A stretch of DNA of 64,000 nucleotides from Lachnospiraceae bacterium (GTDB lineage Bacteria; Bacillota; Clostridia; Lachnospirales; Lachnospiraceae): assembly GCA_017433725.1 (NCBI GenBank), contig JAFRGQ010000098.1, positions 124,001 to 188,000 of the forward strand, written 5' to 3'. The notes below the pieces were generated by a model that was given only the letters and a program-made list of their open reading frames with translations, did not search any database and was not told the origin of the DNA. The position numbers and the translations under genes were made by a program. Position 1 is the first letter of the stretch, and every line of letters begins with the position of its first letter. Shown here piece by piece: positions 19,358 to 28,022 of the stretch.

Positions 19358-20101
19358 ATGAAAACGATCTTATTAAAATTTTCTGGGCCATTGCAATCCT
19401 GGGGAACGAGTTCTCATTTTGAAATTCGCCATACTGACAGATATCCGTCAAAAAGTGCTGTGATAGGTCTTGTTGCTGCTGCACTGGGTTACAGGCGTAA
19501 TGAAGATGAGAAGATACGTGAGTTGGGGCATGTTCATTATGCAGTACGTATTGATCAGGCAGGTCATGTGGTTGATGACTATCAAACAGTGCATAAGTAT
19601 AAATATATTCCTGAAGAAGTTCTGGATAGAACTTATGTCACTCACCGGGAGTATCTGGAAGATGCGGTATTTGTGGTTGCAATCGGAAGTGAGGACTTGA
19701 TGTTGATGGATAAGATTTCGCAAGCATTGCAGAACCCATACTTTCAATTATCGGAAGGAAGAAGATCTTGTCCGCTTATGGTTGACTGTTTTCTTGGATG
19801 TTCAGATACAGATGTGATTTCTGCACTTAAAGAGACTCCGTGGCAGGCGTCAGAGTGGTACAAGAAGAGAGGTAAATTGGGGAATAATACTGTTAAAAAA
19901 GAAGGGTCAGTCAGATTAGAGATAGTTGGTGAAGCAGAATTGTTGCCTGATGGGAATCCTGTATCGATGAGAAGGGATGTTCCGCTTTCATTTTCGAATA
20001 AAGGTCGCAAATACAGCTATAGAAATGAAAAATGCATACAAGTCACTGTCAAATCTGGCTTGTCTGTCAATACTGAACACGATGCTTTTGGAATAGTATA
20101 G
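19358..20101 (+). CDS. cas5e: Cascade subunit Cas5 (CasD)
   Basis: Cas5 caps the 5' end of the crRNA by binding its eight-nucleotide handle. The 247-residue RAMP protein begins MKTILLKFSGPLQSWGTSSHF, of which GPLQSWG is the Cas5e signature. It continues with SAVIGLVAAALGY, where the glycine-rich helix is typical. It lies 17 bp after cas7 and 10 bp before cas6e. Confidence 0.96.
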   Translation: MKTILLKFSGPLQSWGTSSHFEIRHTDRYPSKSAVIGLVAAALGYRRNEDEKIRELGHVHYAVRIDQAGHVVDDYQTVHKYKYIPEEVLDRTYVTHREYLEDAVFVVAIGSEDLMLMDKISQALQNPYFQLSEGRRSCPLMVDCFLGCSDTDVISALKETPWQASEWYKKRGKLGNNTVKKEGSVRLEIVGEAELLPDGNPVSMRRDVPLSFSNKGRKYSYRNEKCIQVTVKSGLSVNTEHDAFGIV

Positions 20102-20111
20102 GAGCATAGGT

Positions 20112-21694
<1,583 letters not shown>

Positions 21695-21696
21695 TA

Positions 21697-22617
21697 GTGC
21701 CATTTACTGTTATTACGTTGAAAAGCGTGCCGCCATCCTTAAGAGGTGATTTGACCAGATGGATGCAGGAAATAGATACTGGTGTATATGTGGGCAATTT
21801 TAATACTCGGATACGTGAATATTTGTGGCAAAGAGTATGTAAGCAAGTTGGAAAGGGTGAAGCTACTATGAGCTTTGCCTGTCGGAATGAAATAGGATAT
21901 GATTTCTGTACATATAATTCTTCGAGAGAAGTAGTGTATTATGATGGAATTCCTCTTGTTTTATATCCTGAAAAAGCATACCAACAGAAAAAAGATCTGG
22001 GAAAAGGTTTCAGTGATGCGTATAAGATGCATAAAGCAAGGAAAAATACGTTGCCTAGTTCAAGTAGTATGAGTAATCATTTGCCACATGGTTCTACACA
22101 GAAAAGTGATGAAATTGACTCGTATGTAGTCATAGATATAGAGACAACAGGTCTCTATGCAGAGACTGATTCTATTATAGAGATTGGGGCAATAAAGATT
22201 AGAGGAGGCAATAAATTGTATTTTCAAAGATTGGTAAAAGTCGATATCGGACTTCCTGAAAACATTATTAGACTGACTGGAATAACCGATAGAATGTTGC
22301 AGCAAAGCGGGGTCAGTATTGAAGCTGCTCTAATAGATTTTCTTGACTTCATAGAAGAACTTGACTTAATTGGATATAATAGTCAGTTTGATATTAAGTT
22401 CTTAAACAAAAGCTTAAAGCAATGTGGTATGCAATCTCTTACCAATACTATTTATGATTTAAAGAAAATAATTCAGAAAGATAATCTATTTCAGGCTAAT
22501 TATAAGTTGGATACATCTTTAAAATCATACGGAATTGAGAAAAGTGTTCCTCATAGAGCATTGGAAGATGCTAAGCTTATTTATGAGCTGTCAACGAAAG
22601 TAAAGAAATTTCGATAA
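21697..22617 (+). CDS. cas2: Cas2 fused to a DEDDh (DnaQ-like) 3'-5' exonuclease
   Basis: Residues 1-95 are a type I-E Cas2 (VITLKSVPPSLRGDLTRWM, GVYVGN), which bridges two Cas1 dimers. After a Ser-rich linker (about 97-140) comes an exonuclease of the DnaQ family with all five active-site residues visible: Asp147 and Glu149 in VVIDIETTG, Asp232 in YNSQFDIKF, and His286 and Asp291 in PHRALEDA. Similar Cas2-DnaQ fusions are known from some Gram-positive type I-E systems, where the exonuclease is thought to trim prespacer ends. The GTG start at 21697 follows GGAAGAGGA, two bases after the cas1 stop. The array begins only 41 bp downstream. Confidence 0.95.
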   Translation: MPFTVITLKSVPPSLRGDLTRWMQEIDTGVYVGNFNTRIREYLWQRVCKQVGKGEATMSFACRNEIGYDFCTYNSSREVVYYDGIPLVLYPEKAYQQKKDLGKGFSDAYKMHKARKNTLPSSSSMSNHLPHGSTQKSDEIDSYVVIDIETTGLYAETDSIIEIGAIKIRGGNKLYFQRLVKVDIGLPENIIRLTGITDRMLQQSGVSIEAALIDFLDFIEELDLIGYNSQFDIKFLNKSLKQCGMQSLTNTIYDLKKIIQKDNLFQANYKLDTSLKSYGIEKSVPHRALEDAKLIYELSTKVKKFR

Positions 22618-22658
22618 TTGCGGATCGGAGAATGGCTTATTTTAGGGATTTTATTGCT
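22618..22658 (+). promoter_or_regulatory. CRISPR leader-side spacer between cas2 and the first repeat
   Basis: Only 41 bp separate the cas2 stop from the first repeat, and the sequence ends GGGATTTTATTGCT. Leader polarity is inferred from the degenerate repeats at the far end and from the repeat orientation, which matches the E. coli type I-E repeat. A leader of normal length would have to include cas2 coding sequence. No separate array promoter could be picked out. Confidence 0.5.
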
Positions 22659-24767
22659 GTGTTTCCCGCGCAAGCGGGGGTGATCCTAACGGTATCACGA
22701 TGAACGAGGCAAGGAAGCGGTGTTTCCCGCGCAAGCGGGGGTGATCCTACACATGCTCCATGACCGTTGTCGCATTCGACGTGTTTCCCGCGCAAGCGGG
22801 GGTGATCCTCCGGATGACGTGTACCCGATGTATCTCTGCTCGTGTTTCCCGCGCAAGCGGGGGTGATCCTACAACATGCCCGATGATTTCATTGTTGTCG
22901 ATGTGTTTCCCGCGCAAGCGGGGGTGATCCTAAGATACCCCGCATCATCGATCACAATAGACTGTGTTTCCCGCGCAAGCGGGGGTGATCCTTGGATGCT
23001 GTTGAAGATGGTGAAATTGTTTCTGTGTTTCCCGCGCAAGCGGGGGTGATCCCTCATCCAGTCTGTCCTGATAGTTCCAATGCCAGTGTTTCCCGCGCAA
23101 GCGGGGGTGATCCTACTGTTGACCGGCCTGCTTCAGCTCTGCAGGTGTGTTTCCCGCGCAAGCGGGGGTGATCCTGAGTGGCACGCTTCAGAATTTGATA
23201 AATCGCGGTGTTTCCCGCGCAAGCGGGGGTGATCCTACAGCAACCTGCGTCTTTCCGCTAAGCTGATTGTGTTTCCCGCGCAAGCGGGGGTGATCCTACA
23301 AGTGGTTAGGTAAAAGTAATTGCGGGTTCGTGTTTCCCGCGCAAGCGGGGGTGATCCTTCTATTCCCGGCTGCATAGTTCTTATCTCCAAGTGTTTCCCG
23401 CGCAAGCGGGGGTGATCCTACAGGATATGCCAGATAGACACGACAGGGGCGGTGTTTCCCGCGCAAGCGGGGGTGATCCTAATACACTTGTTGGATACTT
23501 CGACGGGAACGGGTGTTTCCCGCGCAAGCGGGGGTGATCCTGAATCACTTCCTGACGTACCGCTATGAGCCGTGTGTTTCCCGCGCAAGCGGGGGTGATC
23601 CTGATTGAACCGTCCTGCTGACGTACCGCTGTGTGTGTTTCCCGCGCAAGCGGGGGTGATCCTACTACGAAGAGGATGCATTCGACTATGACGCAGTGTT
23701 TCCCGCGCAAGCGGGGGTGATCCTGAATTCAAGTTCTCTATCTTCTTTATGTGCTGGTGTTTCCCGCGCAAGCGGGGGTGATCCTCCGGTGTAAGGACTG
23801 TGAGAATTGGGACACGAGTGTTTCCCGCGCAAGCGGGGGTGATCCTGGTATGCCGTATTTCCGAGTAGCCTGAACGATGTGTTTCCCGCGCAAGCGGGGG
23901 TGATCCTGATTTCCTCATGCATTGTGCAAATTAAATTACGTGTTTCCCGCGCAAGCGGGGGTGATCCTAATATGTCTGAATTGTTAGCATCTAACAATTC
24001 GTGTTTCCCGCGCAAGCGGGGGTGATCCTATCGGTTTGCAATTCGGTTCACACCATTCTTTGTGTTTCCCGCGCAAGCGGGGGTGATCCCTCAACTTTCG
24101 GCACGGGACTTGTTTTCAATCGGTGTTTCCCGCGCAAGCGGGGGTGATCCTGAAGTTCCTTGTCGTGTCCATGTGGAACGGTTGTGTTTCCCGCGCAAGC
24201 GGGGGTGATCCTGGCATATGCACGATATGTCTCAGCAGAAAAGCGTGTTTCCCGCGCAAGCGGGGGTGATCCTGTGCCTACTTCCTGCAATTTGAAAATG
24301 CATCCGTGTTTCCCGCGCAAGCGGGGGTGATCCCCGAAGACGAAAAGAAATGGATGGACGCGATTGGTGTTTCCCGCGCAAGCGGGGGTGATCCTACGAA
24401 ATGGAGGCTCTTGCAAATCCGCAGGGGGTGTTTCCCGCGCAAGCGGGGGTGATCCCCCTATACTATCCCGGAGACGCGGAGACCGAACGCCGTCAATGCA
24501 GGTGTTTCCCGCGCAAGCGGGGGTGATCCCAAGCTGTATGACCTGTACTATCAAGCGGGTGTGTGTTTCCCGCGCAAGCGGGGGTGATCCTACAAGTGGT
24601 GAGGTAAAAGTAATTCCGTGTTTCCCGCGCAAGCGGGGGTGATCCTAACGCATCGGGGCTCGATAGTTAGACCTGATGGTGTTTCCCGCGTGAGCGGGGG
24701 TGATCCTGTTTGAGAAGGGGCTTATACTGTACTATGGTAGTGTTTCCCGCGTGAGCGGGGGTATCCC
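22659..24767 (+). CRISPR. Type I-E CRISPR array, 35 repeats and 34 spacers
   Basis: The 29-base repeat begins GTGTTTCCCGCG, has the hairpin CCCGC-GCAA-GCGGG and ends GGGGTGATCC plus T or C. Repeats 1-30 fall on an exact 61-bp period (29 + 32). Spacer 30 (24457-24501) is 45 bp and spacer 32 (24592-24617) is 26 bp; all others are 32. Repeats 1-33 are identical except for the last base. Repeat 34 (24679) carries GTGAG in place of GCAAG, and repeat 35 (24740-24767) carries this too and has lost a base, marking the trailer end. Base 29 is C in repeats 7, 24, 28, 30 and 31. Spacers 11 and 32 are near-duplicates, and spacer 22 is palindromic. Confidence 0.99.
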
Positions 24768-25259
24768 AACGCGATATTGAAGTGGTAAGCTTATTATGGA
24801 CACAGAGCGGTTAACATTTGGACATGGATTCTGTATAGTTTAATAACAGACTTCTAATCCATAGACGTTTGTTATACCCTACATGAACAGAAGGCATACC
24901 ATGAAATACACCAAAGAACAATATTTCGTCATGTGTAAAGCGAAGAGTATTTCCTGCGCGCGTTGGGGTGAATTAATGAACAAACACTCTTTAAAACTTC
25001 TAGTAATGCCAAAATTGTATAGAGGTGTATTTTCGTGTAATGGTTCTAAAAAGCATAACTTTTCATATTTACTGGGAGATTCTTTGTGAGTATGATATAA
25101 AACAGTTATACAAAAACAGTATCCATTAATTGAAAACTTGTATATGTGTTTATTTATGGAGCCGATAGCAAGGTTACGAAGAGACAGCAAAGTTCTAAAA
25201 GTGATAGAAAAAATTCTTATGCAATAAGGAAAGCTATTTAATTTACGAGCGATGAAGGT
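24768..25259. other. A+T-rich interval between array and regulator
   Basis: These 492 bp hold no gene I can support. Two small plus-strand frames exist. One of 68 codons (24883-25089) has no clear ribosome binding site. One of 27 codons (25144-25227, MCLFMEPIARLRRDSKVL…) is basic and helical-looking. Neither resembles a known family. The 3' part must carry the promoter of the WYL regulator gene; no strong match was seen. Confidence 0.4.
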
Positions 25260-26234
25260 ATGAGTGCACAAAAGAATAAACAACGCATCCTGCGAATTCT
25301 TAAATATTTATACAAGGAAACCGATGAACAGCATCCAGTCACAAATCAAGAACTCGTGGCTATGTTCGCTGATGAGACTGCCAATGGAAACAGAAAAACT
25401 ATCAAGAATGATATTGATGTACTTGAAAATGAAGGTTTTGATATCATCACGTTGAAGAATTACCGGAATTCTTATTATATGGCCAGCCGAATATTTGAAG
25501 TTCCTGAAGTAAAGTTATTAATCGATGCCGTTGCTGCCTCCCGCTTTATTACTAAGGAAAAAAGTAATGTTCTGATTGGAAAGTTGTCAAATCTTGTTAG
25601 CCGCAAGCAGGCAGAGACCTTGGTTAGGCATATGTACTCCGCTGATGTTCTGAAGCCGGAAAACGAACAAATCTTTTATGTTATTGACGTGATTACAGAT
25701 GCTATCGATGCAGGGAGGCAAATACGTTTTCAGTATTATGACTATTTGCCAACAAAGGAAAAAGTTTTGAAAAATGATGGTGAGTTTTATTTTCTGAGTC
25801 CATTTGCATTGATATGGGATGATAACCATTATTATGTGGCAGGTCACTCGGAGAAGCATCCAGTTCCATTTGCGGTCAACTTTCGGATAGATCGAATCTG
25901 CAATGCTGAAATGACGGAAGAGGACGCCATCCTGCCTGATGAGGATTTTAATATCGATGTATATGTGCATAAGCAGTTTCGAATGAATGTCGGAGAATCA
26001 ATTGACGTTGTCATGGCATGCTTAAATGAACGGATGCGGAATGTCATTGACTGCTTTGGTGAGGATGTGGAAACTTGGGTTTTAGATGAAGAACACTTTT
26101 GTGTACGGACACAGGTGGCAGACAGTCCGACTTTTTATAGCTGGGTGTTTGGCTTTGGTGGGGATATTCGAATTTTGGAGCCGCGGTTAGCCGTGAAGAA
26201 GTATCGAAAGATGCTGCGTAAAGGTTTGCGGTAG
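25260..26234 (+). CDS. WYL-domain transcriptional regulator
   Basis: This is a 324-residue DNA-binding protein. Residues 1-75 form a winged helix-turn-helix (QRILRILKYLYKETDE, followed by NRKTIKNDIDVLENEGFDI as recognition and wing). Residues about 140-230 form a WYL domain (IRFQYYDYL, YFLSPFALIWDDNHYYVAGHS), followed by the C-terminal WCX extension. WYL regulators bind nucleic-acid or nucleotide-like ligands and often control defence loci. Its place right after the array, within the same A+T-rich block, suggests that it regulates the cas operon, but no operator was identified. Confidence 0.9.
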   Translation: MSAQKNKQRILRILKYLYKETDEQHPVTNQELVAMFADETANGNRKTIKNDIDVLENEGFDIITLKNYRNSYYMASRIFEVPEVKLLIDAVAASRFITKEKSNVLIGKLSNLVSRKQAETLVRHMYSADVLKPENEQIFYVIDVITDAIDAGRQIRFQYYDYLPTKEKVLKNDGEFYFLSPFALIWDDNHYYVAGHSEKHPVPFAVNFRIDRICNAEMTEEDAILPDEDFNIDVYVHKQFRMNVGESIDVVMACLNERMRNVIDCFGEDVETWVLDEEHFCVRTQVADSPTFYSWVFGFGGDIRILEPRLAVKKYRKMLRKGLR

Positions 26235-26324
26235 AAATCCAATTAAGTGAAAACATAATCTTAGTGGATGATTACAGGATTCAATCTAACAATGATATTG
26301 AAACGTTATTTATAGGAGCATTTT

Positions 26325-27458
26325 ATGTACAAAGTTTTAAAACGCGAAGGCCGTGCAAAAAGAGCCAGATTGGAAACCGTTCACGGTGTCATAGAGACGC
26401 CTGTTTTTATGAATGTCGGAACCGTAGCTGCGGTCAAGGGAGCTGTCTCTTCTCCGGAGCTGCATGAACTGGGCACACAGGTGGAACTGTGCAATACATA
26501 TCATCTGCACGTGAGGCCGGGTGATAACATTGTTAAGCAGCTCGGCGGCGTCCGGAAATTCATGAACTGGGACGGACCTGTCCTGACGGATTCCGGCGGG
26601 TTCCAGGTCTTCTCGCTCGCGCAGCTTCGAAAGATAAAAGAGGAAGGAGTAACTTTCCAGTCACACATTGACGGGCACCGCATATTCATGGGACCGGAGG
26701 AGAGCATGCAGATCCAGTCGAATCTCGGTTCCACCATCGCCATGGCGTTTGACGAATGTCCGAATGCACTGGCAGAGCGAAAATATGTGGAGGATTCGGT
26801 CGCCAGAACAACGAGATGGCTCGTCAGGTGCAAAGCGGAGATGAAACGGCTCAATTCACTCCCCGACACGATCAATCCGCACCAGCTGCTTTTCGGAATC
26901 AATCAGGGAGCGATCTTTGATGATATCCGTATTCAGCACGCGAAGGATATCTCCGAGTTGGATCTTGACGGCTACGCTGTCGGCGGCCTGGCAGTCGGAG
27001 AGACTCACGAGCAGATGTATCATGTGCTGGACGAGGTCGTCCCGTATCTTCCTTCGGATAAGCCTACATATTTAATGGGCGTGGGGACACCGGCTAACAT
27101 AATAGAATCCGTCGCGCGCGGAATTGATTTCTTCGACTGTGTATATCCGAGCAGGAATGGCAGGCACGGGCATGTCTACACGAACGAGGGACATCTCAAT
27201 CTGTTCAATAAGAAGTTCGAGCTTGATACGAGACCTATCATGGAGGGCTGCGGCTGTCCGGCCTGCAGAAACCACACGAGGGCTTACATACGCCATCTCC
27301 TGAAGGCCAACGAGATGCTGGGCATGCGTCTGTGCGTGATGCACAACCTGTATTATTACAATCACCTGATGACAGAGATCCGTGAGGCGCTGGACGAGGG
27401 AAGGTTCGCGGAGTACCGTGTCAGAAAGCTTGCGGGGCTGGGAGTACCGTGTACATAA
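26325..27458 (+). CDS. tgt: Queuine tRNA-ribosyltransferase
   Basis: Tgt exchanges the wobble guanine of GUN-anticodon tRNAs for preQ1 (or queuine). The 377-residue TIM barrel shows TPVFMNVGTVAAVKG, the catalytic nucleophile region DSGGFQVFSLAQ, GINQGAIFDD, the second Asp in DCVYPSRNGRHG, and the zinc site CGCPACRNHTRAYIRHL. ATG 26325 follows TAGGAGC. It marks the return from the A+T-rich cas block to core-type sequence. queA, its usual upstream partner, is not here; yajC follows as usual. Confidence 0.97.
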   Translation: MYKVLKREGRAKRARLETVHGVIETPVFMNVGTVAAVKGAVSSPELHELGTQVELCNTYHLHVRPGDNIVKQLGGVRKFMNWDGPVLTDSGGFQVFSLAQLRKIKEEGVTFQSHIDGHRIFMGPEESMQIQSNLGSTIAMAFDECPNALAERKYVEDSVARTTRWLVRCKAEMKRLNSLPDTINPHQLLFGINQGAIFDDIRIQHAKDISELDLDGYAVGGLAVGETHEQMYHVLDEVVPYLPSDKPTYLMGVGTPANIIESVARGIDFFDCVYPSRNGRHGHVYTNEGHLNLFNKKFELDTRPIMEGCGCPACRNHTRAYIRHLLKANEMLGMRLCVMHNLYYYNHLMTEIREALDEGRFAEYRVRKLAGLGVPCT

Positions 27459-27565
27459 TCGTTAAATAAGTTCTTGCAACATAAGTTCAAATTGTGTATC
27501 ATATTGTTCATGCGTAATACGTGAAGGGCACACGCCTTTCAATATTGAAATCGGAGGTTTTTACT

Positions 27566-27886
27566 ATGTATTCAATCGCAGCTGCTGCCACAGGCGGCGT
27601 AGGTCTTATGGCCATCTACATGATCGCTCTTATCGCGATTTTCTATTTCATGCTGATTCGTCCGCAGAGAAAAGAGCAGCAGAGAGTTTCCGCGATGCTG
27701 GCAGATATGGCAGTCGGTGACAGTATTGTCACGACCGGCGGATTCTACGGAGTCATTCTGGACATCACGGACGATGTCGTTATTGTCGAATTCGGTAACA
27801 ACAAGAACTGCAGAATTCCCATGAAGAAAGAAGCTATCGCCGAAGTCGAAAAAGCAGACGCTGGTTATGACGCCGCTGAAAAGTAA
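27566..27886 (+). CDS. yajC: Preprotein translocase auxiliary subunit YajC
   Basis: This is a small single-span membrane protein associated with SecDF and YidC. The start at ATG 27566 is chosen because CGGAGG (27552-27557) precedes it; the frame open from 27521 has no ribosome binding site. The 106-residue product has a hydrophobic helix (GLMAIYMIALIAIFYFMLI) followed at once by RPQRKEQQR, the hallmark of YajC, and a soluble domain with GDSIVTTGGFYGVI. secD and secF, its frequent neighbours, do not follow. Confidence 0.95.
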   Translation: MYSIAAAATGGVGLMAIYMIALIAIFYFMLIRPQRKEQQRVSAMLADMAVGDSIVTTGGFYGVILDITDDVVIVEFGNNKNCRIPMKKEAIAEVEKADAGYDAAEK

Positions 27887-27906
27887 TATATCGGACAATA
27901 ATTCGG

Positions 27907-27932
27907 GGCTGTCGCAAGAGCGGCAGCCTTTT
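27907..27932 (+). terminator. Rho-independent terminator after yajC
   Basis: GGCTGTCGC (27907-27915) pairs with GCGGCAGCC (27920-27928) over a four-base AAGA loop, and TTTT follows. Confidence 0.85.
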
Positions 27933-27963
27933 ATCATATATTCTCTCTGTTTTTGACGTTCTA

Positions 27964-27992
27964 TTGAAAAATGCAACTGTTTGCGCTAATAT
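27964..27992 (+). promoter_or_regulatory. Promoter of the ilvB-serA operon
   Basis: TTGAAA (27964-27969), a 17-bp spacer and TAATAT (27987-27992) lie 30 bp before the ilvB start. No T-box or attenuator fits in the short leader. Confidence 0.7.
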
Positions 27993-28022
27993 TTAATCTC
28001 GAACAGCAGGAGGTAGAATATT

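Noticed and set aside
22869..24642. Long frames on both strands across the array with repeated ITPACAGNT, GSPPLARET and DHPRLRGKH peptides
   Set aside because: These are translations of the CRISPR repeat itself, a well-known annotation artefact, not proteins.
24883..25089. 68-codon frame MNRRHTMKYTKEQ… after the array
   Set aside because: No convincing ribosome binding site, no recognisable family and A+T-rich surroundings; kept only as part of the gap description.
24879..25283. 134-codon minus-strand frame over the same gap
   Set aside because: Overlaps the start of the WYL gene, has odd composition and no start signal.
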